Assembly: GCF_001693415.1 (NCBI RefSeq)
Contig: NZ_MAKX01000001.1
Coordinates: forward strand, 434,300-498,299
Reading direction: 5' to 3'
Length of the DNA stretch: 64,000 bases
From: Tenacibaculum soleae
GTDB lineage: Bacteria > Bacteroidota > Bacteroidia > Flavobacteriales > Flavobacteriaceae
A program made the position numbers and the translations under genes. Positions 33,248-43,478 of this stretch are shown in pieces (the stretch's first letter is position 1; every line of letters starts with the position of its first letter). Under the pieces are notes generated by a model that did no database searches, was not told the DNA's origin, and worked only from the letters and a program-made list of their open reading frames with translations.

Positions 33248-36200
33248 TTTTTTAATATTTTAAAGGTATTATTCTTATCGTTTCCTAATTTTAATATATA
33301 AATTCCTGATTTATAATTACTAAATGGAATTGACAATTCATTTCCTTGTCTTTCAATGTTTTCGTTTAATACGACTTTACCTGTTATATCAAATACCGTT
33401 GCTTTAATTTTTATTGGTGTTTCTAGTGGTACTAATAATTCTATAGATTCTATAACTGGATTACTCCTTAAGAAAACATTATCAATAGTTGTAGTAAATT
33501 TACCTTCACAAGCTTTTGCAGTGGTTACTTCAATAAGTCCTTTGCCTTTAACTTTTACATTAAATGTTGATTGATTGAACGTATTAACTAAATCTCCATT
33601 TAAAAATACTTTGTAAGGTGCTGTTCCAGAACTTACGTTTACAGTATAATTTTTAGATTGGTTATTTTTAGCTAATCTTAAAGAAACAGTACTGGCTGGT
33701 TTTACCTTTATTTCAAAACATTGTTTGTAATTTTTATCATCAACAACGACACATAACTCATAATTTCCTGGTGCTAAATTTTCAAAAGTATACGATGCTG
33801 ATGTTAATTGTATTGTTTCATTTGTTGTATTTCCTATTAAAGTTAAAGTGTAACTTACAAATGTTTCATTAACATTAACGGTAACTTTACCGTCATTTTC
33901 ATTGACACAGGTTTCTGATGTAGTTTGAATAGATATATTCTTTTCATCTAAATAACTAGTATCACATACATCTCCTATTTGGTTGTTATTAACATCGGCT
34001 TGATCTGGATTTGATGTATTTGGACAGTTATCTACAGCATCCATAACGCCATCATTGTCAGAATCTTGACAAGCATCTCCAATTCCATTATTATCTGCAT
34101 CTTCTTGGTTTGGATTTGCTGTATTGATACAGTTATCTACCGTATCAATTATTCCATCATTATCTGCATCTTCACACGCATCTCCTATTCCGTTATTATC
34201 TGCATCTGTTTGATTTGGATTTGCTGTTGTTGGGCAATTATCAACATCATCTAAAATTCCATCAGCATCTGAGTCCTGACACACGTCGCCTATCCCATCA
34301 TTATTAATATCTTTTTGATCGGCATTTGGTGTATTTACACAATTATCAATATTATCTGCAACTCCATCATTATCTATATCTTCACATGCGTCTCCAATGC
34401 TATTATTATTAACATCTTCTTGATTAGGATTTATTTTATTTACACAATTATCATTGATATCTAAAACACCATCACCATCTGTATCTTGGCACACGTCACC
34501 TATTCCATTATCATCTACATCTGCTTGATCTGGATTTGCTGTTGTTGGGCAATTATCAACGTCATTATTTATCCCATCATTATCTTCATCTTCATTAGGA
34601 TCTAAAAAACTACCTGAAAATATACCTCTACCATAGGTTGCGGCAAAAACTACATTGTCATCTCTTAAATCTAAATCTAAAACTGGTACGTTACTCATTC
34701 CATTATATGCTTGTTTCCATGTTGGAGTAACCGCATCAAAATTACTTGTTTTCCAAATTCCTAAATCGGTACCAATAATAACTTCATTTTCATTATAAGG
34801 GTTTTGCATTATTGTTTTAACGGGTAAATCTGGTAAATCACCTTCTTTACTTATCCAACTTACACCTGCATCATTAGAGTACCATATACTTACAACTCCA
34901 TAGTTATGCATAGTAACAAAAATTTCATCTTCATTTTTACCAAATTCGATATCAGAAACTGAGCCTATAAAATTAGAGCCCGTTATTTCTGTCCAAGTAC
35001 CAGCTCCTACATTGGCATTTTCTACTCTTAATAATTTACCATTTTTTAATCCTAAAAATAATTTACTAGACGTTGTTGTATATGGTGAAATTTTTAGTGC
35101 TGATGGCGCATTGTCCATCAATGAATTTGTTAAATCTACTTTAATAATTGTTTCTAATAAATTTGAATATCTTTTTACAATAAAACCACTATTATTTGAG
35201 TAGTTCGAATACAAAATATTAAGATTTGAATCTAATTCTTCTTGATTTATAAAATCACCATTAGAACTATTTTCTTCATTAATTTCTATAGACTGGTTTG
35301 TTTTATAATTATACAACAGAATACTTTGATTGTACACATAATTAGTTATAAAGTATTCATCGGAACCATCAATATCAAAAAAACTTGCAGCCCCATCTCC
35401 TCCAGATGCTGTAATAGAACTATTAATACCTGATGTAGCTTCTTCTATCAATTGTGTTCCGTTATCTTGTGCGCCAGCAATAAAATATTCTTTACCACCA
35501 AATACTGCTGTTGGAGCAACACCTACTGTGTAAAATTGTAAGGTGTTATAATTTTTATTTCTTGGTAAAATATTTGTTCCAGAGTTATTTGAATAATACA
35601 CTCCCCCATCATTACCAAAAACCATCTTACTTGATGATGCAAATGCTAAACCATGTTGATCGGCATGTACATCCTGATAACCAAAACCACCATACCAATG
35701 CGACAATTGATTCCATGTGGCTCCGCCATCTGTTGATTTAAACAAATCTATTCCTCCAACATATAAAACATCTTCATTATTAGGATCTACCCTTAGTAAT
35801 AAATCATAAAAAGCTTGTCCTCTTGTAAAATCATTTGCTTCAATATCTGTGTCAGCATCATTAGGCAATGGCAACTCAGCTATGTTTGCAAAATTATCAG
35901 TTGTTTTAAACATCTTTACTGGTGCTCCTGAGGTATTCATTTCTGTTAAAACATATACTGTATTTTTATTTGTTGGCGAAACCGCTATTTCTGTTCTAAC
36001 TCCATTTGTTATGGTATATACTTTACTAAAGGTAATACCATCTGTAGATTTAAAAATGACTCCTCCACCATCACCATTTGTATCACTTCTTGTAGTACTA
36101 ATATATAATGAATTATCTGCTGCAATCTTAATATTATTAGGTTCATGCTCATAACCAGCTGCTGTTTTTGGTATATTTAATTTTGAAAAATTAATTCCAT

Positions 36201-37479
36201 CAACCGATTTATATACTCCATAACTATCTCCTCCTAAAGATGTTGCTCCTGTATAAGCAGATTCTCCTGCTGCTACATAAACTTCTGAGTTCCCATTATT
36301 ATTTCTAACAACTATATCATTAATATGTTGTACTCCAGGTACAAATGTAAGATTACTAGAGTTTGTATTTGTTGCAGATAATGTACCTGTAACTGTTCCA
36401 GATTTTAAAACGTTTATTAAATCATCACCATCTCTTTTACCAATCATTACTGTTGGAATGGTTACTTCTGCTCCATTATCACCTGCTGCCATATTAAATG
36501 GCGCCGTATTTTGATTATTAACAATTATAACTGCTATAGCACCAGCATCTTGCGCTTTTTTTGCTTTTGCTGAAAAATTACACGTTCCTCGTAAGATTAC
36601 TGCTATTTTCCCTGCTAATTCTGAACCATTTGTAATCGTTTCACAACCATCTTCTGTTGGATTGGTTCCATCATTTACTAACACTAAGTCTTTTGTAATA
36701 TCAATTGATAAACCTCCGCCAAACTCTGTGGTTAACACCGTTGCATAATTTCCTGAAATACTAGAAGGTGTGTTAATTGTTAATCTAGAATTTGTATCTA
36801 AATAAGAAGCTGAAGTAATACCTCCAAAAACATTATCCCAAGTATTACCGCCATCAACACTTTTCCATAATCCATCGCCATTTACATCGCCATTTACATA
36901 CGATTCACCCGTACCAATATAAAATATTTTTGAGTTATTAGGATCTACAGCAATACAGGAAACTGCTAAATTTTCTGGAATACCAACACGTACCCATGCT
37001 GAATTTCTGTTTGAAATATTGGTGTTTTTCCATAAACCTCCGCTTACACCACCTGCAAATACTGTTTCATTAGTAGCATCATTAGGATCAAAAAGTAAGG
37101 CTCTTGTTCTTCCTCCTACATTATTTGGCCCTCTTTCAACCCAATTATTATCTACTTCTCCTGGCGCTCTTCTACTTGCCCTTAAATCATTTAACTTCTT
37201 TTGAAGTGCTAAGACATTTTCTTTATGGGTTTTTCCTGTAGATGGATTTATTTCGCTTAAATACTTTTGTTCAAAGTATGCATTTGGGGGTAACCCTTGT
37301 GCTTTTCTTTGTTTTTTAGGAAGTTTTCCTGTTTTTTGAAAAGGGTGATTCTTTAAAAATTCAGCATGTTGATTTCTTAATTTATCAATATCTATACCTT
37401 GACTATTTGTTGATTTCAAAACAACAATTCCTATGGCTAATAGTGTGAAAAAGCCAAAAAAAAGCCTTCTTTTATTCAT
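33244..37479 (-). CDS. Large T9SS-exported BNR/PA/thrombospondin-3 mosaic protein
   Basis: A 1411-residue secreted protein. After a hydrophobic signal (FFGFFTLLAIGIVVL) and a basic pro-region come BNR repeats from about 105 (SVDGGNTW, STDGGATW). A protease-associated (PA) domain is inserted at about 235-370 (ILRGTCNFSAKAKKAQDAGA). More BNR repeats follow to about 955. Six thrombospondin type 3 calcium repeats span about 960-1175 (DTDGDGVLDINDNC and similar). The C-terminus (about 1340-1411) is a T9SS type A sorting tail (FDITGKVVLNEN, SGIYILKL). No catalytic residues were found. It is followed by the FN3 lipoprotein gene. Confidence 0.88.
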   Translation of the reverse strand: MNKRRLFFGFFTLLAIGIVVLKSTNSQGIDIDKLRNQHAEFLKNHPFQKTGKLPKKQRKAQGLPPNAYFEQKYLSEINPSTGKTHKENVLALQKKLNDLRASRRAPGEVDNNWVERGPNNVGGRTRALLFDPNDATNETVFAGGVSGGLWKNTNISNRNSAWVRVGIPENLAVSCIAVDPNNSKIFYIGTGESYVNGDVNGDGLWKSVDGGNTWDNVFGGITSASYLDTNSRLTINTPSSISGNYATVLTTEFGGGLSIDITKDLVLVNDGTNPTEDGCETITNGSELAGKIAVILRGTCNFSAKAKKAQDAGAIAVIIVNNQNTAPFNMAAGDNGAEVTIPTVMIGKRDGDDLINVLKSGTVTGTLSATNTNSSNLTFVPGVQHINDIVVRNNNGNSEVYVAAGESAYTGATSLGGDSYGVYKSVDGINFSKLNIPKTAAGYEHEPNNIKIAADNSLYISTTRSDTNGDGGGVIFKSTDGITFSKVYTITNGVRTEIAVSPTNKNTVYVLTEMNTSGAPVKMFKTTDNFANIAELPLPNDADTDIEANDFTRGQAFYDLLLRVDPNNEDVLYVGGIDLFKSTDGGATWNQLSHWYGGFGYQDVHADQHGLAFASSSKMVFGNDGGVYYSNNSGTNILPRNKNYNTLQFYTVGVAPTAVFGGKEYFIAGAQDNGTQLIEEATSGINSSITASGGDGAASFFDIDGSDEYFITNYVYNQSILLYNYKTNQSIEINEENSSNGDFINQEELDSNLNILYSNYSNNSGFIVKRYSNLLETIIKVDLTNSLMDNAPSALKISPYTTTSSKLFLGLKNGKLLRVENANVGAGTWTEITGSNFIGSVSDIEFGKNEDEIFVTMHNYGVVSIWYSNDAGVSWISKEGDLPDLPVKTIMQNPYNENEVIIGTDLGIWKTSNFDAVTPTWKQAYNGMSNVPVLDLDLRDDNVVFAATYGRGIFSGSFLDPNEDEDNDGINNDVDNCPTTANPDQADVDDNGIGDVCQDTDGDGVLDINDNCVNKINPNQEDVNNNSIGDACEDIDNDGVADNIDNCVNTPNADQKDINNDGIGDVCQDSDADGILDDVDNCPTTANPNQTDADNNGIGDACEDADNDGIIDTVDNCINTANPNQEDADNNGIGDACQDSDNDGVMDAVDNCPNTSNPDQADVNNNQIGDVCDTSYLDEKNISIQTTSETCVNENDGKVTVNVNETFVSYTLTLIGNTTNETIQLTSASYTFENLAPGNYELCVVVDDKNYKQCFEIKVKPASTVSLRLAKNNQSKNYTVNVSSGTAPYKVFLNGDLVNTFNQSTFNVKVKGKGLIEVTTAKACEGKFTTTIDNVFLRSNPVIESIELLVPLETPIKIKATVFDITGKVVLNENIERQGNELSIPFSNYKSGIYILKLGNDKNNTFKILKK
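33955..34600 (-). repeat. Tandem coding repeats for thrombospondin type 3 units
   Basis: About six imperfect repeats of roughly 100-110 bp encode the calcium-binding pattern DxDxDGxxDxxDNC..NPxQxDxxxxxIGDxC. They lie within the 1411-residue protein gene. High similarity between units may allow copy-number change by recombination. Confidence 0.85.
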
Positions 37480-37563
37480 AATAATTTTATTTGTGATATA
37501 ATAACAGTTAGTATTAAAATCACCCTAAAAACTTAATACAAACTATGTTTATTTAATAACTAA

Positions 37564-38901
37564 TTAGGCAATATTTCCTTTTGCTTTTTTAAATAATCGT
37601 ATTGCAAAACTATCTGATAAACCTGATACATAACTACATATTTGCATGATTCTATCATATAATTGTTCTTTTTCTTGCTGATATTGATCGGGAAGTAAAT
37701 TTAAAACTAAGGTATCGTAATTTGATGCTACTCCGTTATACTTATTATTTAATGCTGTTACAAAAACATCTAATAAATCAGCAATAATTTTATAACCTGC
37801 TACTTCTTTTTCAATAACATCTTTGCTACGATATATTTTAGCTATACTAATTTTAATAATGTCATTAATTTGAGCTTCATATTTACACTTATCTAATAAC
37901 GATTTATCAAAACTACCATTTAAAATAGCTGTTTCGTTTTCTAAAAAAATGTCGACTGCTTCGTTAATTAATACCCCTATTGCTAAGGCTCTCAGGTAAC
38001 TTACACGATCTTTTGTATATTTTAAAGAGTGATATTTTTTACTATCAATGGTGTTTTTTACGAGCTTTATCATATACTCTAAGGCATAATCTTCATCGAT
38101 TAGTCCTAAATTAATTCCATCCTCAAAATCGATAATTGTATAGCAAATATCATCTGCAGCTTCAACTAAATAAGCTAATGGATGACGGTAATATGAAATT
38201 CCGTCGCTCTCTTTTTTCTGTAAACCTAAATCATTGGCAACATCTAAAAAAGCAGCTGTTTCTGACTGAAAAAAGCCGTATTTTTTATCAACTATATGTG
38301 TTGTTGGTTTTTTAGGTAATGATTCCTTCGGATATTTCATAAATGCTCCTAAAGTTGCATAACTTAAACGCAAACCACCTTCGCTACCGTGATTATTTTC
38401 GGTTAAAATCTTAAATCCGTTCGCGTTTCCTTCAAAATCTATTAAATCTTGGTATTCTTTTTCGGTAAGTTGCTCTTTATATTTTAATCCGTTACCAGTT
38501 TTAAAATATTCTCCAATAGCTTTTTCTCCTGAATGCCCAAAAGGCGGATTCCCAATATCATGTGTTACGGATGCAGCAGCAACAATAGCTCCAAAATCGT
38601 TAAAAGTGTAGCCTAAATTTACTAACCCCGGATGACGTTCTAACAATACTTTACCAACGCGTCTTCCTAACGTTCTACCTACTACTGATACTTCTAAACT
38701 GTGTGTTAATCGGGTGTGTACAAAGTCGGTTTTTGATAACGGAATTACCTGTGTTTTATCTTGTAAGCTACGAAAGGCCGATGAAAATATGATTCTATCA
38801 AAATCTACTTCAAAGCCTAATCGGGTTTCGTCTTGTAATATGCGTTCACGTTTTTGCGTATCGCCAAAACGTTTTAAAGAAAGGAGTTGTTCCCAGTTCA
38901 T
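37564..38901 (-). CDS. dgt: Deoxyguanosinetriphosphate triphosphohydrolase (dGTPase)
   Basis: A 445-residue HD-domain enzyme. The segment FRSLQDKTQVIP, the first His in TRLTHSLEVS, the HD pair in SVTHDIGNPPFGHSGE and the downstream Asp in EAADDICYTIIDFEDG match dGTPases. It hydrolyses dGTP to deoxyguanosine and triphosphate and so affects dNTP pools; the nrdA and nrdB genes are about 1 kb away. It is a single gene with a shared terminator on its 5' side. Confidence 0.93.
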   Translation of the reverse strand: MNWEQLLSLKRFGDTQKRERILQDETRLGFEVDFDRIIFSSAFRSLQDKTQVIPLSKTDFVHTRLTHSLEVSVVGRTLGRRVGKVLLERHPGLVNLGYTFNDFGAIVAAASVTHDIGNPPFGHSGEKAIGEYFKTGNGLKYKEQLTEKEYQDLIDFEGNANGFKILTENNHGSEGGLRLSYATLGAFMKYPKESLPKKPTTHIVDKKYGFFQSETAAFLDVANDLGLQKKESDGISYYRHPLAYLVEAADDICYTIIDFEDGINLGLIDEDYALEYMIKLVKNTIDSKKYHSLKYTKDRVSYLRALAIGVLINEAVDIFLENETAILNGSFDKSLLDKCKYEAQINDIIKISIAKIYRSKDVIEKEVAGYKIIADLLDVFVTALNNKYNGVASNYDTLVLNLLPDQYQQEKEQLYDRIMQICSYVSGLSDSFAIRLFKKAKGNIA

Positions 38902-38964
38902 TGATTTATTTTTAAGATAAGAAGCTAAAAAAGAAGTATAGCTTCTCGAGGGTTCGAATTTACT

Positions 38965-38998
38965 AAAAAAAGAGAAGCCTTTCGACTTCTCTTTTTTT
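38965..38998. terminator. Bidirectional A/T-flanked terminator
   Basis: AAAAAAAGAGAAG-type left arm and CTTCTCTTTTTTT right arm pair over the loop CCTTTCGA. It lies just after the stop of the 103-residue protein gene (minus strand) and is upstream of dgt, so dgt needs its own promoter. Confidence 0.85.
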
Positions 38999-39002
38999 AC
39001 TT

Positions 39003-39314
39003 TTAAGAATATTTACCCCAATCTCTTTTTAAAAACCAATTAGGCTTCCAGTGAATATATTTTGATGGTTGAAAATACAAGCTAGTAAGCTCAATCTTTA
39101 AAACTCTGTCTGGCAATAAAGGTAATGGATGCTTCCCTTTCGGACTATCTAAATCTAAAAAGTGATATCTAATTGACTTATCTTTAGACCTTCTACTTGG
39201 TCCAACATCAAAAGGAATACATTTTCTTGTTAAAACTCTATTACCATTTGTTACATAAGTGACTCTTACCATCAATTTTCTATTGATTGACTCAATCAAA
39301 ATTTTTCTATTCAT
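39003..39314 (-). CDS. Small WYL-like hypothetical protein
   Basis: A 103-residue basic protein. It starts with LIESINRKLMVRVTYVTNGN followed by TRKCIPFDVGPSRRSKDKS and IRYHFLDLDSP, which resembles the Sm/SH3-like WYL domain (a helix, then VxVxYx and a basic loop). The WYL triad itself is not present and there is no DNA-binding domain. The rest ends in a Trp/Lys-rich tail (YIHWKPNWFLKRDWGKYS). Function unknown. The leader contains an inverted repeat at 39331-39361. Confidence 0.6.
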   Translation of the reverse strand: MNRKILIESINRKLMVRVTYVTNGNRVLTRKCIPFDVGPSRRSKDKSIRYHFLDLDSPKGKHPLPLLPDRVLKIELTSLYFQPSKYIHWKPNWFLKRDWGKYS

Positions 39315-39330
39315 TCTCGTGGTTTTTAAA

Positions 39331-39361
39331 TTATCAACATTATATTTTATTTTGTTGATAA
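39331..39361. promoter_or_regulatory. Inverted repeat in the leader of the WYL-like gene
   Basis: TTATCAACA (39331-39339) and TGTTGATAA (39353-39361) are exact complements separated by 13 bp, 16 bp upstream of the start codon. It could be an operator or a leader hairpin that shields the start. The remaining gap between 39362 and 39434 shows no feature. Confidence 0.45.
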
Positions 39362-39434
39362 AAATTAAACGTAGCTCCCTAGTTGTTTTTTAACGGGTTA
39401 TGCTACTTACAATTTATTTATAGAAACATTTAAC

Positions 39435-39465
39435 TTGGCTGTAAGAATTACATTTTGTATTTTTG
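39435..39465 (+). promoter_or_regulatory. Promoter of the three-hairpin small RNA
   Basis: TTG at 39435-39437 and TATTTTTG at 39458-39465 are separated by 20 bp, a full match to the Bacteroidetes -33/-7 promoter. The expected start at about 39471 is exactly the base of the first hairpin. Confidence 0.68.
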
Positions 39466-39470
39466 AAAAA

Positions 39471-39578
39471 CAAAACGGAGATGAGGTAATCTCTTCTTTC
39501 CTTTTGTAATATTATTGGGGCCGAATCCAAAAAATATTAAAAAAACCAAGAGCGATGCTTCAAGTGTCGCTTTTTTTT
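39471..39578 (+). ncRNA. Candidate ~108-nt three-hairpin small RNA
   Basis: Three contiguous hairpins fill the region between a consensus promoter and a T8 run. Hairpin 1 (39471-39506) pairs CAAAAcGG-AGA-GAG with CTC-TCT-CC-TTTTG over GTAAT. Hairpin 2 (39507-39539) pairs TAATATT with AATATTA and TTGG with CCAA over loop GGCCGAAT. Hairpin 3 (39551-39571) pairs AGCGATGCT with AGTGTCGCT and is the terminator. No reading frame longer than a few codons fits. It is convergent with nrdA and not upstream of any plus-strand gene, so it is not a leader. The signal recognition, 6S and tmRNA signatures are not seen. Function unknown. Confidence 0.65.
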
Positions 39579-39679
39579 GTGCTTTTGTTTTACTACCTCA
39601 GCTATTTTTTTTAACTATATTTCAACTTATTAAGACGAGGAGTATTTTACAACTCCCCAATCTTAATTATAACTTTATT

Positions 39680-42079
39680 TTAAGAACCACACATTAAACA
39701 ATCATCGTCTGGTGCTCCGTTTTTAGAAGCATCTACCATGGCTTTAAATTCTGCTGCACTCATTGGTTTATCATCTTCAATTACCTCTTCTTTCTTCTCA
39801 ATATTTAAAGTAAACTGTTTTGCATTTACTGCCGATTTGGTGCGTAAATAATACATTCCTGTTTTTAAACCGCTTTTCCAAGCATAGAAGTGCATTGATG
39901 TTAACTTTGCAAAATCAGGGTCTTTCATAAATAAGTTTAACGATTGCGACTGATCGATAAAATACCCTCTATGGCGCGCCATATCAATAATATCTTTCAT
40001 ACTCATTTCCCAAACTGTTTTGTATAAATCTTTTAAGTCTTGCGGAATGCTTTCAATATGTTGGATAGATCCGTTGGCACGCATAATATCTTCTTTCATA
40101 TTATTGTCCCATAAATTTAACTCAACCAAGTCTTCTAATAAGTGTTTATTTACTACAATAAACTCACCAGATAATACTCTACGTGTATAAATATTAGAGG
40201 TATAAGGCTCAAAAGCTTCGTTGTTTCCTAATATTTGAGAAGTTGATGCAGTAGGCATTGGCGCTACTAATAATGAGTTACGAACTCCGTGCTCCATTAC
40301 CTCTTTACGTAAATTACTCCAGTCCCAACGACCACTTAAATCTTCTTCTTTAATTCCCCACATATTGTGCTGAAATTCTCCTTGTGACATTGGTGAACCT
40401 TTAAAGGTAGAATATGGTTCTTTTGCCTTCGCAATTTCCATTGATGAAGTTACCGATGCAAAATATAAGGTTTCAAATATTTCTTGATTTAACTTTTTAG
40501 CTTCATCAGATGTAAACGGCATACGCAACATAATAAAAGCATCTGCTAATCCTTGAATTCCTAATCCTACCGGACGGTGACGAACGTTAGAGTTTTCAGC
40601 CTCAATAACAGGATAGTAGTTACGATCAATAACAGTATCTAAGTTTCTGATTACTTTTTTAGTTACGTCAAATAATTTATTGTGATCAAAAAACTTGTTC
40701 CCATTTTCATCTTCAGCAACAAACATTGGTATTGCTATCGATGCTAAATTACACACTGCCACCTCATCTTCAGCAGTATATTCCATAATTTCTGTACATA
40801 AATTTGAAGAACGAATGGTTCCTAAATTTTTCTGATTCGATTTACGGTTAGCAGCATCTTTGTATAACATGTACGGTGTACCTGTTTCTATTTGCGATTC
40901 TAATATTTTTTCCCATAAATCACGTGCTTTTATGGTTTTTCTACCTTTTCCGGCAGCTTCGTAACTGGTGTATAAACGCTCAAATTCTTTTCCATAAGTG
41001 TCAAATAAATTAGGGCATTCATGAGGGCACATTAACGTCCAATCTGCATCTTGCTGAACACGCTCCATAAATAAATCAGAAATCCACATTGCGTAAAACA
41101 AATCACGCGCACGCATTTCTTCTTTACCGTGATTTTTCTTTAAATCTAAAAAGTCATAAATATCAGCATGCCAAGGCTCTAAATACATCGCAAAAGAACC
41201 TTTACGTTTTCCTCCTCCTTGATCTACATAACGTGCCGTATCATTAAATACTTTTAACATTGGTACAATTCCGTTTGATGTACCATTGGTACCCGCAATA
41301 TAACTTCCTGTAGCACGAATGTTATGTAAAGATAAACCAATACCTCCGGCTGATTGTGAAATTTTAGCCGTTTGTTTTAATGTATCGTAAATACCCTCAA
41401 TACTATCATCTTGCATTTGTAATAAAAAACAAGACGACATTTGTGGTTTTGGTGTACCTGCGTTAAATAATGTTGGCGTAGCATGGGTAAAATATTTTTT
41501 ACTCATTAACTCGTATGTAGCAATTGCTTCGTCAATATCTTCTTTATGTATACCAATAGATACACGCATTAACATATGTTGTGGGCGCTCTACGATATTA
41601 CCGTTAAGTTTTAATAAATATGAACGTTCTAAAGTTTTAAATCCAAAATAATCATAATTAAAATCGCGACTATAAATAATAGTAGAATCTAATTTATCAG
41701 CATTTTTCATGATGATTTCATACACATCATCAGCTAATAAAGGCGATTTTTTTTCGGTACGAGGATTTACATATTCGTACAAATCAACCATTGTTTCTGA
41801 AAACGATTTTTTGGTATCTTTATGTAAGTTAGATACCGCAATTCTGGCTGCTAATTTAGCATAATCAGGGTGTGCAGTTGTCATTGTTGCAGCAACTTCT
41901 GCTGCTAGATTATCTAATTCAGATGTTGTTACACCATCATATAAACCTTCAATAACACGCATGGCTACTTTAACTGGATCAACAATATTGTTTAATCCAT
42001 AGCACATTTTTTTAACCCTTGCGGTAATTTTATCGAACATTACAGGTTCTTTTCTACCGTCTCTTTTCGCTACATACAT
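39680..42079 (-). CDS. nrdA: Ribonucleoside-diphosphate reductase, alpha subunit (class Ia)
   Basis: A 799-residue enzyme. An ATP-cone lies at about 1-95 ([20 protein letters not shown]). Catalytic segments include MSSCFLLQM with the first redox Cys, [10 protein letters not shown] with the radical Cys and Glu, and [17 protein letters not shown]. The C-terminal CLMCGS is the swinging redox Cys pair. It reduces NDPs to dNDPs with NrdB. It follows nrdB by 178 bp that hold two hairpins. The order nrdB-nrdA and the adjacent thioredoxin gene fit an electron-donor relationship. Confidence 0.96.
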   Translation of the reverse strand: MYVAKRDGRKEPVMFDKITARVKKMCYGLNNIVDPVKVAMRVIEGLYDGVTTSELDNLAAEVAATMTTAHPDYAKLAARIAVSNLHKDTKKSFSETMVDLYEYVNPRTEKKSPLLADDVYEIIMKNADKLDSTIIYSRDFNYDYFGFKTLERSYLLKLNGNIVERPQHMLMRVSIGIHKEDIDEAIATYELMSKKYFTHATPTLFNAGTPKPQMSSCFLLQMQDDSIEGIYDTLKQTAKISQSAGGIGLSLHNIRATGSYIAGTNGTSNGIVPMLKVFNDTARYVDQGGGKRKGSFAMYLEPWHADIYDFLDLKKNHGKEEMRARDLFYAMWISDLFMERVQQDADWTLMCPHECPNLFDTYGKEFERLYTSYEAAGKGRKTIKARDLWEKILESQIETGTPYMLYKDAANRKSNQKNLGTIRSSNLCTEIMEYTAEDEVAVCNLASIAIPMFVAEDENGNKFFDHNKLFDVTKKVIRNLDTVIDRNYYPVIEAENSNVRHRPVGLGIQGLADAFIMLRMPFTSDEAKKLNQEIFETLYFASVTSSMEIAKAKEPYSTFKGSPMSQGEFQHNMWGIKEEDLSGRWDWSNLRKEVMEHGVRNSLLVAPMPTASTSQILGNNEAFEPYTSNIYTRRVLSGEFIVVNKHLLEDLVELNLWDNNMKEDIMRANGSIQHIESIPQDLKDLYKTVWEMSMKDIIDMARHRGYFIDQSQSLNLFMKDPDFAKLTSMHFYAWKSGLKTGMYYLRTKSAVNAKQFTLNIEKKEEVIEDDKPMSAAEFKAMVDASKNGAPDDDCLMCGS

Positions 42080-42164
42080 ATTATTATTGGTTTTAATTTG
42101 GTTAATAGGGTCACTAAGAACACTATGGTTTTATAGTAACTTAATTTAGTTGTTAAATGTTGTT

Positions 42165-42211
42165 GTTTCTGTACAGAAACTTAGGGCGCTAAAGCATTAC
42201 TATGCTTTGGC
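42165..42211 (-). promoter_or_regulatory. Two hairpins between nrdB and nrdA
   Basis: GTTTCTGTACAGAAAC (42165-42180) is a perfect palindrome. GCTAAAGCAT (42188-42197) pairs with ATGCTTTGGC (42202-42211, one G-T pair). Neither has a T-run on the minus strand. They lie in the 178-bp spacer and could be processing sites, an attenuator or an operator. Confidence 0.5.
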
Positions 42212-42257
42212 AAAAATTACCGCATGTAGGGGATTAGCAGTGATGTTTTTTGTCTTT

Positions 42258-43229
42258 TTAAAAGTCAGCGTCGAAACTAATATCTCCTGTACCACCTGAT
42301 GATACACCTGCTTTTTGATATTCTGAAACTCTTTTTTCAAAGAAATTTGTTTTACCTTCTAATGAAATCATTTCCATAAAATCGAACGGATTGGTAGCAT
42401 CATACTCTTTATCACATCCAAATTCTAGTAATAATCTATCAGTTACATATTCTAGGTACTGCGTCATTAATTTAGCATTCATACCTATTAAACTTACTGG
42501 TAAAGACTCTGTAATAAACTCTCTTTCAATGTTAAGAGCATCTAAAATAATTTCACGAATACGATCTTTAGGCACTTTATTTACCATGTGATGATTATGT
42601 AAATGAACAGCAAAGTCACAATGCATTCCTTCATCACGAGAAATTAATTCGTTCGAAAAAGTTAGTCCTGGTAATAATCCTCTTTTCTTTAACCAGAAGA
42701 TAGAACAAAATGATCCTGAAAAGAAAATTCCTTCAACGGCTGCAAAAGCAATTAATCGCTCAGCAAAAGAGTCCGATTCAATCCATTTTAAAGCCCAGTC
42801 TGCTTTTTTCTTAATTGCCGGAAAAACCTCAATAGCTTTAAATAAGTTATCTTTTTCTTCTTCATTTTTTACGTAAGTATCTATTAATAAAGAGTAGGTT
42901 TCAGAGTGGATATTCTCCATCATTATTTGAAATCCGTAGAAAAATTTAGCCTCAGAATATTGCACTTCATTTACAAAGTTTTCTGCCAAATTTTCATTTA
43001 CAATACCGTCTGAAGCTGCAAAAAAGGCTAAAATATGTTTAATAAAATAACGTTCATCGTCTGTTAATTTGGTGTTCCAATCATTTAAATCAGAATGTAA
43101 GTCAATTTCTTCTGCGGTCCAAAAACAAGCTTGTTGTTTTTTATACCACTCCCATAAATCGTCGTGTTGAATTGGAAATATTACAAATCTATCTTTGTTT
43201 TCTTGTAAAATTGGTTCGGTAACAGCCAT
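42258..43229 (-). CDS. nrdB: Ribonucleoside-diphosphate reductase, beta subunit (class I)
   Basis: A 323-residue ferritin-like protein. Metal ligands and radical site are intact: the first Asp/Glu helix [20 protein letters not shown] with Glu, His and the radical Tyr in the E-x2-H-x3-Y spacing, then AVEGIFF and [11 protein letters not shown] for the second metal pair. The C-terminus ISFDADF binds NrdA. It generates the tyrosyl radical for NDP reduction. It is the first gene of the nrdB-nrdA unit, with a TACTTTTG box about 155 bp upstream. Confidence 0.95.
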   Translation of the reverse strand: MAVTEPILQENKDRFVIFPIQHDDLWEWYKKQQACFWTAEEIDLHSDLNDWNTKLTDDERYFIKHILAFFAASDGIVNENLAENFVNEVQYSEAKFFYGFQIMMENIHSETYSLLIDTYVKNEEEKDNLFKAIEVFPAIKKKADWALKWIESDSFAERLIAFAAVEGIFFSGSFCSIFWLKKRGLLPGLTFSNELISRDEGMHCDFAVHLHNHHMVNKVPKDRIREIILDALNIEREFITESLPVSLIGMNAKLMTQYLEYVTDRLLLEFGCDKEYDATNPFDFMEMISLEGKTNFFEKRVSEYQKAGVSSGGTGDISFDADF

Positions 43230-43478
43230 GCTTATTTTGTGCTAAATTTTGTTCGTTATTTTCTTCTCTTCAGGGAGAAACAAAGATTCAAAAAATTGCT
43301 AAAAACTAAAAGCTATACTTATTCACAAATCCCTTGAAGTTGTCAACAAATCATTAAAAAAAGATAAAACTGCGTCATTTTAACAAAAGTACAAATAACT
43401 TTAAAACAAGTACTTACAAAGTAAAAATAAGCTTGCGTAGTGATAATCACTGAGTTTCCTATTTTGGTTTTTTTGTAT
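43230..43478 (-). promoter_or_regulatory. Upstream region and long leader of nrdB
   Basis: The minus strand reads TACTTTTG at 43384-43391, a match to TAnnTTTG, which gives nrdB a leader of about 150 nt. No TTG lies at the normal -33 distance. An 8-bp AAGTACTT palindrome (43408-43415) sits just upstream. No NrdR box pair of the usual form was found by eye, and no riboswitch was recognised. Confidence 0.45.

Noticed and set aside
33955..34600. Regular repeats that could suggest a CRISPR array
   Set aside because: The repeats are in frame, encode calcium-binding thrombospondin-3 units and have no unique spacers.
38941..38968. GGTTCGAATT resembling a tRNA T-loop
   Set aside because: No 5-bp T stem, anticodon arm or acceptor stem can be formed around it.
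42080..42257. Cobalamin riboswitch before nrdA
   Set aside because: No B12 box or typical multi-stem core was found; only two simple hairpins.
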